Source of the DNA: a virus
Reading direction: 5' to 3' (one strand)
IMG/VR virus record: IMGVR_UViG_3300006947_000085
Span: 1-23,249 of that record
Length of the DNA: 23,249 nucleotides
Shown piece after piece: positions 7,175 through 17,478 of the stretch. Position 1 is the first letter of the stretch; each line of letters starts with the position of its first letter. Under the pieces are notes generated by a model, which did not search any database, was not told the origin of the DNA, and was given only the letters and a program-made list of their open reading frames with translations. A program made the translations under genes and the position numbers.

Positions 7175-10100
7175 ATGGCAGACTTTAAAGCAACTAAACC
7201 AACAAAAGTAGGTGGTAAGCACAGAGCAGGCAAGAGGCCTGTAAACTTATTAAAAACAAATACGTTTTTACCAGAAGTATTCCAAACACCACTGAACAAA
7301 AAGTGGCTTGATGCAACTCTTGATAAAATGGTTTCCAAAGGAGATTTGGAAGACATAGATGCCTTTGTTGGCTCAACAAGTGGTAGTGCATTAGGTAAAT
7401 GGAATGATTATTATTTAAACACAAATACAAGTCATAAACAGTTACAGCCAGCAATTATAACATCTAATGATGATAAAACTCTTAAGAATGCAATTACAAT
7501 TGATGATGTAGCAAAAAACATTAACTATAATTTTGATACATATAGTTACAATAATGCATACAACACACAAAGTTATGTGTATGCTCCACCAATAGATATT
7601 GACAAGTTTGTTAATTATAGGATGTATTACTGGATTCCAGTGATGTACCCTATTCTATTTGAATTAGCGAGTGGAACAAATGTTAACCCAATTGATGATT
7701 TAACTGGATTGCCAACAGGTGAAATTACTGATGATAATGGAACAGTTACATTATATGATGGCATGAAAGTTCTGTTTATAGGGGCAGGTTGGGATCCATC
7801 TATTATTATTGGCAGAGAATGGATAGTAACAGGTGTTGGTGATAAAATTGTATTTAAAGATCCTGTAGGTTGGAATACAGATAATATATTATATACAAAT
7901 ACTGTTGATGGTGTTAATTTACCATTGGAGACAAAAGACTACATAGTAATTAATAGATCTGATTCCGCAAATAATGTCTCAGGCACCGATAGTGCTTGGA
8001 GCAGAGGTAACCATTGGGTTCATAGAGCAGCAATAGAGCATATGATTGAGTGGTACCCAGGGCTATCATATGAGGATTATATTAATTCTACAACACAGGC
8101 AAAACGTCCTATTATTGAATTTGACGCAAACATAACCATGATGGCAGGGCAAACAAAAGCAACGCCAAACCAAGCACCATTATTTAGATTAAAACATGCA
8201 TCGGGAACTTGGTTAGATGCATATAATTCAAGTAACTTTGTAGGCAACAAACTATTTGGCTATAAGGTAGCAACAACAGGCACAGCAGATACAGAACTTG
8301 ATTTTGTTCCTGTGTTTAAAGATATTGGTTCTAAAAGTGAAATGGTGTTTGTAAATGAATTAAGTCAAACAGAATATACATATTTAGAAGATCAAAGCAA
8401 CCTTAGTAATAAACTTAGAGGTTTATATTATTATGAAAGGAATGGTGTACCACATAATAATTATATAGCAAGTTCATATACAGCAGGTGCAAAAGATACA
8501 GTTCAAGTTATTGCAAATAATGATGCAGATGTTTCAATTCCAATTGGGTATCTTAGTTGGCGAAAAGATCCATTCAAATCCTTTGTTGTTTCTACTGATG
8601 ATGGAAAAATTGTAGCAAGTAGTATAACAAAAGAAGGTGATGCTAATCGTAATAATATTAAACAAAATGAATTATTTGTGGCAGCAGGCACTAGCTGTGG
8701 ATTTTATGATTTGATTGGGACTGGTACACTAAAATTTTATGATTCTTCCGGGGTTGATATAACCCCGACTCCTTCTATGACTAATGTTTTCCCACCAATT
8801 GGGTTGTCTTTGGGATCAGCGGTAAACATTCCTGCAACAGCTGGATCAGTAATATATTTTGGAACAAGTTTTGCAAATTCATCAAGAATTTATGCAGTTG
8901 ATAGTGCCGACGCACCCTTTCATAAATTACAAATAAATGGAAAAACTATTAATGAATCCAATTATACAATCTCGCCGACCACAATAACAGTACCCAAAGC
9001 ATTACTTACATCAGAAAAAAGTATTATTGATCTTGAGTATTATAATAAGGCAGAAAAAACAACAAAAGATGTGCAAGTACCTGATGTACATTCAAACAAT
9101 ACAAAAAATATACAAATTAGTGAGTTTACACAGAGTGAAACATTGGCACATTGGACAAGCATAATTGAAAATACACCTGGGTTTACTGGCGACAGTTTTG
9201 GTAATAACAATTATGCATCAACTATCCACGCCAAAGGACATGGTGGTGAAATCTTTATGCATAATGACATTAATATTATGCATGATTTATGTTATGGTGA
9301 TGATAAATTAAATATTACAACGGCACTTAGCGATCAAGGAAATGATTGGTGGGTATTTAGACAGAGATTTATTTCACAAGTTAAACGTTTATACGGCACA
9401 AAATCATATAGTGATGTACGTAGTTTGGTTATAGATGTTTTAGCAAGTACTACGGCAAGTAGAAAAGGCACTGACTTACATAAAAATTCTAATATGGCTT
9501 TTAGTAAGCCTAACAATATTAAAACACACAATACCAATGTAGCAGGCAAGTACTCATTAGGACATGGCTTTAATACAGATAACTTTAAGCAAGACCATGT
9601 TTATGTTTACTTAACTGACAATCGCGATAGTGATAATGTAGCAGTAAAACGAATATTAACGCAAGGAACTGATTACACAATTGCTGATGGGCAAGTAGTA
9701 GTAACAGCAACTGTTACAGCATTTACAGACACACAAAAAACAACAATAGGCATAGACTATAATAGCATGGACGATGACAGTTATGTACCTGCAAGTATGG
9801 TTAAACTTGGATTAGCAAGTATTTACAAGCCACAAGTACATAATAATCAACTAATTGGACATGATGGCAGCACTTATGATGTTAGTGCAACTGCAGAGTT
9901 ACATAAAATACAAAGTGCAAATTTTGATCCAGTCGCCGCATGTTTATTTGATTTAGAGAATCGTATTTGGTCAGGAACAAAAGTACAAACACAAAGTACA
10001 ACAAGTGCATTAAATTACCTACCAAATGAACAAGTAGGAACATGGTATACAAGAAGCAAAGTTGATAGTTATATTAAGTCAGAATTTTTGGATTGGTATA

Positions 10101-13100
10101 CAAAAACAAAACAAACGACACTTACTCCAACAGGATATTATGATGCATCAGATCCATTCACGTGGAATTATTCGGAAGTAAGTTTGGCTAATTATGCCGG
10201 TTGGAATGTAAGTAATTTTCCTGGACATTATACTGGTGCATATGCACTAATATTTGGCACACATACCCCACATTTGACTCCATGGCATATGCTTGGATAT
10301 TCATTTAAACCAACTTGGTGGGATACCTATTACAGTTGGACAGATGCAACTAAAAGAGCAGCATTGATTAATGCATTACAATATGGTATTATAAATAATC
10401 CTGGAGAAGCATCGGTACAAAACGTAAACTATGCAACATGGTCCTGGGATTGGTCCAGTAGATGTCCAGTTAAGACAGATGGTACATTAGACGATCCTGA
10501 TAATATATTAGTAAATCCAGGAGGCGGACTGTTTTTTGGGACTGGCAAGTCAGCACCATTTGTATTTGGCGATTGGGGGCCAACAGAATTACTTTGGAGG
10601 ACTTCAAGTTTAGGCCAATCTGCATTAGTTAACGCAGTACTTAAATTGAACCCAGCAAAAGCATGGACTGATTTCTTCCAACCATATACATTTGCCGATA
10701 ACTTTATTGGTACTTTTAAATTACATACAAGTAATTTTGCACCAATAAGTAATACAAAATTAGCATATCATACACAAGTTAATAATAGAAACGTTGCAAA
10801 AGTTACAGTTAAGAACAGCAGCGGCACTTTTCCAGTAGGAACCACAATTAATTTTGCTGGCGGAACTGACGGATTAGATGCAACAGGTACATTAGATTTA
10901 GATTCTTCTGGAAACGCAGTAGGCGTAAGTTTAACATTCAGAGGAAATGGATATACAAGCAGACCAAATATACAATTTGTTTGGCCAGTTGTGACTGCTG
11001 GTGCATTTGTAATTGGAACTGAATATACAATAGTAACACCAGGTACAACGAACTTTACATTAATCGGCGCAGCAGATAGCGATATTGGTACAGTATTTAC
11101 AGCAACAGGTGTAGGAACAGGTACTGGTACTGCAACTTATATTGGACCATCCACCTTACCAAGTGCAGACTTTAAGGTAACATTAGTAGATGATAACAAT
11201 TTTACATTGGGTATTAATAATGCTCAAGTAAATCATTTCCATAGAAATGACATAACATCAGATATAGTTGACTCATATAAAACAGTAGCGACAAAACTTG
11301 CACAACCACTAGGCGGCTTTAGTAGTGATCACTTATTAGAAGTATTAAGTGAAAGTGGAGCGGCTGGTAAGTTTAGATTAAGTGAGAAAGATGCTTCATT
11401 AAGTTTTTATGGTGGTAACTCTTTTGATTTATATCATGCAAGTGTTATTAATATAGAAAAAACTGCAAGTGGTTATAGTGTTGCTGGCGTAAGCAAATCA
11501 CGACAAGAATTTAAATTTAATTTACCATTAGAAACAAATAATGATTTCACAAGTGTTACAGTAAACTCAGACACATCATTAACAAAATATAAAAACTTTG
11601 TGACTACAACAAGTGTTGCTGAGTTTGGAACTATATTTGCTCGAATACAAGACACATATAACTTTATACGTGGTAATTATAATTATATGTCTGATAGCGG
11701 GTATACTTTTGTTGGTGCGGTTGGCGATGCCAAAGCATTAGATTTTGCAAAGTGGGCCATAGGCGCAAGTATAGGTGACAAATATACTGTTCCATTAGGT
11801 ACAAGTATTGGTTTTGATAGAGCTGATGGAGTTGCAGTTGCATATGGTAGTTTGCCTGGTAACATTAATAGCATACACGCTCTAAATAAAGCAGGTGAAA
11901 TAGTAAAGATTAATTTTAGTGATCTATGTATTGACAGGGACGGTACTAAAGTATCTATAATGCCACGTGATACAATCTCTACGGCAAAAACAGCAACGGC
12001 AGTAACAACGTATGAAACAATACAAGGTGCTGGCGTAGTATCAACACCAATTAACGAAAGTATAATAAGTGTTGAAACAGCAGTAACTACTTTTGAACAT
12101 TTGCTGGTAATTAACAATATAACACAATTTAATGAAACAATATTTAATGACATAACAAGCGAAAGACATTCGAGATTACAGTTAAGAGGACAGCGCACAC
12201 GTAACTGGAAAGGAACAACACAAGCACCAGGTTACTTAGTTACAGGCAATACTATTATACAAAACTTTGACACACTTGTTGAAGATATACAAGACTTTTA
12301 TAATTTTGATGTAAGTAAATTTAACACAGACATTACCAAGGCAGAAAACTATACAATGAGTAATAGTTATGCTAGAGATTGGGTACAAACTTTAGGACTA
12401 CCAGCAAATACTGTTAGTCAGTTTTATAAAGGTATTATTAAACATAAAGGTAGCAAGACAGCAATTGATCGTATTGATAGAACTAACCTTGTAAATGAAG
12501 GTAGAAGTAAAGTTTCAATGGCAGAAGAATGGATGTTGGCTTCAGGACATTATGGTGATACAACACGTACAAAAGCAACTGAAATTAAAATTGATACAAC
12601 AACATTGCATGACAAATATAATGTTATTGATTTGGCAAGTGGTAGTATTGAATTTGTAAATAATGAAGCAATTCCAGTATTTTCAACAAGTTCATTTAGC
12701 GACTCACCTGCATTATTAACGGCTGGTGAAGTACTAGCAACAGAGTATGATTACGTTGCTAAAAACTTAAATGAAATGGTTGATGTATTTGATAGTACAA
12801 AAGCATATGCAAACGTTAGAACATGGACTAGTAGTACAAGTTATAAGAGAAATGATTTAGTAAGGTACAAAGGCGGACTTTGGAAATGTAGTGTACCTAG
12901 TATTGGTATAGGAGCTCAATCATTGTCGTTTAATACTACAAATACAAAAGGTCCAACTAATACATTTACACATAGAAATGCCGTTAGTGATCCAAGTACA
13001 CCAAGTATTACATTGGATGGTGTTGATATATGGTTTGATCAAAAGGTTGATACATATGATAACATTATTGAAAATGGATCAATAACAACTCCAACAGTTA

Positions 13101-16100
13101 CATTTAATAATACATTAACCGTAGGAGATGGTAGCGTAGGTGACTTAATCACAACGTTTAATGAAACCTATGATGTAACAAGCATTGATGATGATGGCAT
13201 ACTACTAACTGGAACTCCGAATTCAATATCATACCGATCCAACTCTCCAACATATAATGGTAATCCACATGTTATATCATCAGTTGTAACAGGAACAATT
13301 CATGATGTTACTGACAAAGTATTGCTAATTGGCACCAATTTACTAGGAGCAAATCGAATTACTGTTCCGTTAGAAGGTAAAGGTACAAGTGTTGCAGTTA
13401 GTACAACAACAGAACAATTTAGTGGTGATGGGTCAATAGTTGACTTTACAGTAGCAACTCCATTAGTGATAGCAAACGCAACTGATAGAACAATTAGTGC
13501 AGTAAGAGTCGGCGGTGTAACAAAAGCAACACCGGCAGACTATTCAGTAAGTGGGCAAGTTGTTACGTTTACAGTAGCACCACCAGTAGGAACAAACAAT
13601 GTTGCAATAGATATACTTAATCCGGCACATATAACATTGACCGCAGCTCAACTTAAATTGGCTTGGGATAGTACACAACTAAGACAAAATGGAAATGATG
13701 TATATTTACAGGCTGACGTTATTGACAATAATAAAACTGCAATTTGGTTTGATGCGAAGAGTAGTATAGCAGCTCAATTAATTATTGACGGCTCAACACC
13801 ATCAGGTAAAATAAATGCGGCAATTGAACTTGGATTTACTCCAGCAACATATACGCCAATTTTAAAAGTAACGGCAACTGATCAGCCACAAACATTGGCA
13901 ATGGTAATAACAAAATTAACAGCAACACATGGGTCTACCCCATATACATTTACTGATGTAGGCAATGCCTTACAAATTTATAGATCAGTGAATCATATTC
14001 CAACTGCCGGTGCATTTATTATTGGCAAGTGGTATGTAATATCAACAATAGGCACAACAGACTTTACATTAGTTGGTGCACCTGATAGTAATGTTGGAAC
14101 AGTATTTTCAGCAACAGGTGTAGGAACAGGTACAGGAACTGCAAAAGAAGTATTTGATGCAAGTGTAACAGGCTCAGTAACTGATCTTGTTATAAGTGGC
14201 ACCGCACTTACAGAATTAGGACTTTCGGCCACTACATCACATGGTGCGGCAACTGGTACAATAAATGTACGACCAACACCAGCACAAATAGTATCTACAA
14301 TAACTGCGGCAGGTGTGGCAAATACTACAACAACATATGATGGCACAGCATTTTTTACTATAAGCAAAAGCACAGGAACTCAAATTAATTTAGGCAGTGG
14401 AGAATTTAATACAGAGAGTGGATTAGCAACAGGAGTCCAATCAATATCATCATCGCCAAATACATTCACAACAGCAGAATGGGGTAGCACTAACGTAAAT
14501 GATACTGATACTGCATTATTTAATATTTGGTTAACAAATGATAATGAATTACCAAACAAAATTACCAGTGATATTACAAGTAAATATTATGATTGGAATG
14601 TACAACAAGTACAAGCAATGCCATCTAATGGAGCCTGGGCAGATATTGTCGCAGGTGATCAAAGTGATCAAGGTAATGATGCAAAATTATCATTAAAAGA
14701 TATTAATGACAATGCAATTGTATCAAATATTATTGCAGGCGATTATATAATGATTGTTAATAGTACAACAGTACCAAACATTGATGGTATTCATAAAGTA
14801 TCAAGTGTACACCCAACTGAAACAAATTCATTTTATATAGACACGTTTATTGAAACTTCAGGTAATGCGCCAGGTATATTTGTGCTACGCAGTTCAAGAT
14901 TTAATACTATTGCTGACATGAATAAAAGCCTTACGAGAACTGCTTATTATAATTGGGCAGAAGGTGACATGGCATGGACTACTAAAAACTCATTGAATAT
15001 AGGCAGCACAAACGTATACAAATATGTTAGTGGTGTGTGGACATCATTACGTACAACAACTGAAAGACCAGTTAATAGCAAGATTGAAAACATGCACATA
15101 TATGATGTGAAAACAAATAATGTTACTGTAGAAATGGAAGTATTTGATCCATTACGTGGGATTATTCCTGGAGTAGCACAACGTGAATTAAACGAAACAA
15201 ACAAAATAGACGTCGCAGTATATAATAATAGTACAGACACTAATTACGATACAACGAATAGAGAGTATTGGGGCGAGGCACAAATTGATAATACTTGGTG
15301 GGACACTAGTACCGTTAAGTACTTTGATTACGATCAAAGTAATAATGAATACAAGAGTACCTATTGGGGATCTCAAATTCCTGGATCATCAATTGATGTT
15401 TATGAATGGACAAAGTCAACAGTATTACCAGAAGATTGGAAAGATGCAGTTGATAATAATCTTCAACAATATGGAGTAATTGCAACAGGTGACGCATATA
15501 GTGTAACTGACTCTACTGGTGAAGTATTATATTATTACACACAAGACGATGAATGGAATAAAACATTTTCCAGATATGATACAGTATATTATTTCTGGGT
15601 TAAGAATAAAACAACACTATCAGATAGCACAGCGGTTGCACAAGGTCGCATATTAAGTGTAAGTGATATTGCTAGTATTATTAATGATCCAACAGGAAAC
15701 GGAATTTCTTGGTGCGCAGCCATAAGTGGTACGGCATTTATAGTTAATAACATAACCGCATACATAAATGACTCAAGCACAATATTACAAATTAATATAA
15801 AGCCAGATGGTATAAGCCATAATAGTTGGACAGTAATTGCAGAAGATTTAGATGAGATACCAGATTATTGGTATATTGGATTAGATGATAACTTGCGTGG
15901 CACCCAACGAGTTACAGACTTACCACTCCCAAATCCAGCAGTACATGTATATAATCGTTATGGTGATCAACGTAAAATGACACACAATGCTAAAACGGTT
16001 GCACAAGGTTGGTTTAAAGATAAGTGGGACGCAAGATATGAAGCCATTAGTATTATTAATAGGCTATTGAAGAACCAAAACTTAGTTGATAATTTATCAA

Positions 16101-17431
16101 CTAAATGGCATAGAATCATTAGTAAGAAATGGATGCCTTCAGTTGTAACTGCAAATAGTAGCGGAACAACATTCCCAACAACTGGCGGATTTGTTGGCTA
16201 TATTTTTTATTATGAAACAACAAAAGTTTATTATACAATTGTTGGAATGAGTGCATTAGGATATGATTGGGAACAAACTGCAGGTTATGATATGACTCGT
16301 ACTTGGGAATACACAAATTATGTAAGTCCAACCAGAGTTACTTCACAGTTACCAAGTTTAGAAATAACAGCCGTTACAGATCTTAGCAGTATTGATACAA
16401 CTAAGCACCAAGTTGTGCAGTTTACAATACCAATAGAGAGTGATGGATTTGATAGAAGTGAAATTTATCAATACAATATAAAAACAAGTAAATGGGAATT
16501 AGCAGAAAAATTAAATGCTACAATTGCCTTCACTGATTTTGTTTGGAATAAAAATGGACAAATAGCGTGGGATATGGCAGGTTGGGGCGGACTATGGGAT
16601 CCAGATACTGCAGAGTATGTTGGATATATTATTAAAGCATGTAGAGAAGATTTATTTATTGAACAATATAAACAAAACTTTAATAAGTTGTTTATTGGAA
16701 TTATGAAATATGTAACAAGTATACATGATCAAGTTGATTGGTTATACAAAACAACTTATATTAGACTCAATATTAATACAGACATTGTAACAGATAATTC
16801 CATTAAGAAGTTTGTAAGGAATACAGTTAATGAAGTTAACTCATATGTTAACGCAGTTAAACCATTCCACACAAAAATTAGAGCAACTACTGATACGCAG
16901 AATGTAATTGAAAGTGATTGGAATGCAGGATTTACAGAGCATTTAGGAATAAATGTAGTAACAAATACAAGTGGCTCAACAGAAAACGCATCCACAAGAA
17001 CTTATGCGTATTTACAAGACAATTCACTAGATGTCTTTGCTTATAGTTTACAAGATAATGCAAGAACAACAACGTCTGGTGCATTGACGACTGCGACAGC
17101 CAACATTCCAGTAGTAGATGGCGCCAAGTTTAGTGGAAGTGGCGGAACGGCATACCTAAATGGTGAAATTATTTCTTATACAGGTGTTAGTAGTAACACA
17201 CTTACAGGAATAGCGAGAGGTATAGCAGAAACGTTAAATAGAAAACATGAATCGGGAAGTGTAATTATTGACTTAGACGGTTCAGTACTGAGGACTATAA
17301 CCTCAATAAGAGACAACGCCTCAACGGCCAATTTTGATGTGGCTACGGGCAAGAGTATACTAGATGGTACAGCAGTTGACTTAGATAGTCAAGACCTGCA
17401 AGGTACCACACGAGGGTGGAATCTAGGATAA
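7175..17431 (+). CDS. Giant virion structural protein (gp7 position, baseplate or tail)
   Basis: This 3418-residue protein fills 44% of the window. Its place right after gene 6 is that of T4 gene 7, but T4 gp7 is about 1032 residues and I cannot show homology. The N-terminus has HRAGKRPVNLL and FLPEVFQT (16-38) and PPIDIDKFVNYR (about 140-151), as in the giant structural proteins of marine T4-like phages. Other parts are a GHDGS motif (895-899) followed by an acidic helix; a roughly 49-residue module present twice (about 1274-1321 and 2277-2324); a patch like a CBM5/12 carbohydrate-binding module (about 1880-1910); a GDGS beta-sandwich (about 2080-2150); and a terminal domain of the GEIISYTG...TGIARG type (about 3300-3370). 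Residues about 3150-3250 form helices with VRNTVNEVNSYVNAVKPFH. It most likely builds the outer baseplate or a fibre and may bind the host. No frameshift was seen. Confidence 0.8.
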   Translation: MADFKATKPTKVGGKHRAGKRPVNLLKTNTFLPEVFQTPLNKKWLDATLDKMVSKGDLEDIDAFVGSTSGSALGKWNDYYLNTNTSHKQLQPAIITSNDDKTLKNAITIDDVAKNINYNFDTYSYNNAYNTQSYVYAPPIDIDKFVNYRMYYWIPVMYPILFELASGTNVNPIDDLTGLPTGEITDDNGTVTLYDGMKVLFIGAGWDPSIIIGREWIVTGVGDKIVFKDPVGWNTDNILYTNTVDGVNLPLETKDYIVINRSDSANNVSGTDSAWSRGNHWVHRAAIEHMIEWYPGLSYEDYINSTTQAKRPIIEFDANITMMAGQTKATPNQAPLFRLKHASGTWLDAYNSSNFVGNKLFGYKVATTGTADTELDFVPVFKDIGSKSEMVFVNELSQTEYTYLEDQSNLSNKLRGLYYYERNGVPHNNYIASSYTAGAKDTVQVIANNDADVSIPIGYLSWRKDPFKSFVVSTDDGKIVASSITKEGDANRNNIKQNELFVAAGTSCGFYDLIGTGTLKFYDSSGVDITPTPSMTNVFPPIGLSLGSAVNIPATAGSVIYFGTSFANSSRIYAVDSADAPFHKLQINGKTINESNYTISPTTITVPKALLTSEKSIIDLEYYNKAEKTTKDVQVPDVHSNNTKNIQISEFTQSETLAHWTSIIENTPGFTGDSFGNNNYASTIHAKGHGGEIFMHNDINIMHDLCYGDDKLNITTALSDQGNDWWVFRQRFISQVKRLYGTKSYSDVRSLVIDVLASTTASRKGTDLHKNSNMAFSKPNNIKTHNTNVAGKYSLGHGFNTDNFKQDHVYVYLTDNRDSDNVAVKRILTQGTDYTIADGQVVVTATVTAFTDTQKTTIGIDYNSMDDDSYVPASMVKLGLASIYKPQVHNNQLIGHDGSTYDVSATAELHKIQSANFDPVAACLFDLENRIWSGTKVQTQSTTSALNYLPNEQVGTWYTRSKVDSYIKSEFLDWYTKTKQTTLTPTGYYDASDPFTWNYSEVSLANYAGWNVSNFPGHYTGAYALIFGTHTPHLTPWHMLGYSFKPTWWDTYYSWTDATKRAALINALQYGIINNPGEASVQNVNYATWSWDWSSRCPVKTDGTLDDPDNILVNPGGGLFFGTGKSAPFVFGDWGPTELLWRTSSLGQSALVNAVLKLNPAKAWTDFFQPYTFADNFIGTFKLHTSNFAPISNTKLAYHTQVNNRNVAKVTVKNSSGTFPVGTTINFAGGTDGLDATGTLDLDSSGNAVGVSLTFRGNGYTSRPNIQFVWPVVTAGAFVIGTEYTIVTPGTTNFTLIGAADSDIGTVFTATGVGTGTGTATYIGPSTLPSADFKVTLVDDNNFTLGINNAQVNHFHRNDITSDIVDSYKTVATKLAQPLGGFSSDHLLEVLSESGAAGKFRLSEKDASLSFYGGNSFDLYHASVINIEKTASGYSVAGVSKSRQEFKFNLPLETNNDFTSVTVNSDTSLTKYKNFVTTTSVAEFGTIFARIQDTYNFIRGNYNYMSDSGYTFVGAVGDAKALDFAKWAIGASIGDKYTVPLGTSIGFDRADGVAVAYGSLPGNINSIHALNKAGEIVKINFSDLCIDRDGTKVSIMPRDTISTAKTATAVTTYETIQGAGVVSTPINESIISVETAVTTFEHLLVINNITQFNETIFNDITSERHSRLQLRGQRTRNWKGTTQAPGYLVTGNTIIQNFDTLVEDIQDFYNFDVSKFNTDITKAENYTMSNSYARDWVQTLGLPANTVSQFYKGIIKHKGSKTAIDRIDRTNLVNEGRSKVSMAEEWMLASGHYGDTTRTKATEIKIDTTTLHDKYNVIDLASGSIEFVNNEAIPVFSTSSFSDSPALLTAGEVLATEYDYVAKNLNEMVDVFDSTKAYANVRTWTSSTSYKRNDLVRYKGGLWKCSVPSIGIGAQSLSFNTTNTKGPTNTFTHRNAVSDPSTPSITLDGVDIWFDQKVDTYDNIIENGSITTPTVTFNNTLTVGDGSVGDLITTFNETYDVTSIDDDGILLTGTPNSISYRSNSPTYNGNPHVISSVVTGTIHDVTDKVLLIGTNLLGANRITVPLEGKGTSVAVSTTTEQFSGDGSIVDFTVATPLVIANATDRTISAVRVGGVTKATPADYSVSGQVVTFTVAPPVGTNNVAIDILNPAHITLTAAQLKLAWDSTQLRQNGNDVYLQADVIDNNKTAIWFDAKSSIAAQLIIDGSTPSGKINAAIELGFTPATYTPILKVTATDQPQTLAMVITKLTATHGSTPYTFTDVGNALQIYRSVNHIPTAGAFIIGKWYVISTIGTTDFTLVGAPDSNVGTVFSATGVGTGTGTAKEVFDASVTGSVTDLVISGTALTELGLSATTSHGAATGTINVRPTPAQIVSTITAAGVANTTTTYDGTAFFTISKSTGTQINLGSGEFNTESGLATGVQSISSSPNTFTTAEWGSTNVNDTDTALFNIWLTNDNELPNKITSDITSKYYDWNVQQVQAMPSNGAWADIVAGDQSDQGNDAKLSLKDINDNAIVSNIIAGDYIMIVNSTTVPNIDGIHKVSSVHPTETNSFYIDTFIETSGNAPGIFVLRSSRFNTIADMNKSLTRTAYYNWAEGDMAWTTKNSLNIGSTNVYKYVSGVWTSLRTTTERPVNSKIENMHIYDVKTNNVTVEMEVFDPLRGIIPGVAQRELNETNKIDVAVYNNSTDTNYDTTNREYWGEAQIDNTWWDTSTVKYFDYDQSNNEYKSTYWGSQIPGSSIDVYEWTKSTVLPEDWKDAVDNNLQQYGVIATGDAYSVTDSTGEVLYYYTQDDEWNKTFSRYDTVYYFWVKNKTTLSDSTAVAQGRILSVSDIASIINDPTGNGISWCAAISGTAFIVNNITAYINDSSTILQINIKPDGISHNSWTVIAEDLDEIPDYWYIGLDDNLRGTQRVTDLPLPNPAVHVYNRYGDQRKMTHNAKTVAQGWFKDKWDARYEAISIINRLLKNQNLVDNLSTKWHRIISKKWMPSVVTANSSGTTFPTTGGFVGYIFYYETTKVYYTIVGMSALGYDWEQTAGYDMTRTWEYTNYVSPTRVTSQLPSLEITAVTDLSSIDTTKHQVVQFTIPIESDGFDRSEIYQYNIKTSKWELAEKLNATIAFTDFVWNKNGQIAWDMAGWGGLWDPDTAEYVGYIIKACREDLFIEQYKQNFNKLFIGIMKYVTSIHDQVDWLYKTTYIRLNINTDIVTDNSIKKFVRNTVNEVNSYVNAVKPFHTKIRATTDTQNVIESDWNAGFTEHLGINVVTNTSGSTENASTRTYAYLQDNSLDVFAYSLQDNARTTTSGALTTATANIPVVDGAKFSGSGGTAYLNGEIISYTGVSSNTLTGIARGIAETLNRKHESGSVIIDLDGSVLRTITSIRDNASTANFDVATGKSILDGTAVDLDSQDLQGTTRGWNLG
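10991..11140 (+). repeat. Protein-coding repeat module, copy 1
   Basis: This stretch encodes TAGAFVIGTEYTIVTPGTT and ends VGTGTGTATY within the giant protein (residues 1273-1322). It matches the stretch at 14000-14143 at both protein and DNA level, including the identical string GCAACAGGTGTAGGAACAGG. Such Gly/Thr-rich modules recur in marine phage virion proteins as exchangeable surface units. Confidence 0.75.
14000..14146 (+). repeat. Protein-coding repeat module, copy 2
   Basis: This stretch encodes PTAGAFIIGKWYVISTIGTT and ends VGTGTGTAKE (residues 2276-2324 of the giant protein). It is about 3 kb downstream of copy 1, in the same frame and orientation, with similarity running along the whole module and several conservative changes. 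Confidence 0.75.
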
Positions 17432-17438
17432 AATGGGT

Positions 17439-17445
17439 ATAAATA
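17439..17445 (+). promoter_or_regulatory. T4-type late promoter core, first of a tandem pair
   Basis: GTATAAATATTAATA follows the giant gene's stop by seven bases and includes the full eight-base T4 consensus TATAAATA. It lies 33 bases before the next ATG. Confidence 0.6.
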
Positions 17446-17448
17446 TTA

Positions 17449-17455
17449 ATAAATA
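17449..17455 (+). promoter_or_regulatory. T4-type late promoter core, second of a tandem pair
   Basis: A second ATAAATA begins exactly ten bases after the first, close to one helical turn, and lies 23 bases before the ATG at 17479. Either box could drive the tail-fibre block; both may be used. Confidence 0.45.
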
Positions 17456-17478
17456 CAAGAGTATAAAGAGAATTTAAA

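Noticed and set aside
10391-10397. ATAAATA box inside the giant gene
   Set aside because: It matches the late promoter core but is in coding sequence with no start codon or ribosome binding site after it and lacks the TA at the ninth and tenth base.
11683-12198. 171-codon open frame on the - strand inside the giant gene
   Set aside because: It lies fully under a clearly coding + strand gene, has no ribosome binding site that I can see, and its product is a hydrophobic mixture with no motif. The AT-rich codons of the + strand leave the antisense frame open by chance.
13993-14373. 126-codon open frame on the - strand opposite repeat copy 2
   Set aside because: Its Val/Pro-rich product is the antisense of the Gly/Thr-rich repeat module; no independent sign of coding.
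15285-15479. 64-codon + strand frame in another frame within the giant gene
   Set aside because: It is a shadow of the main frame without a start signal or recognisable product.
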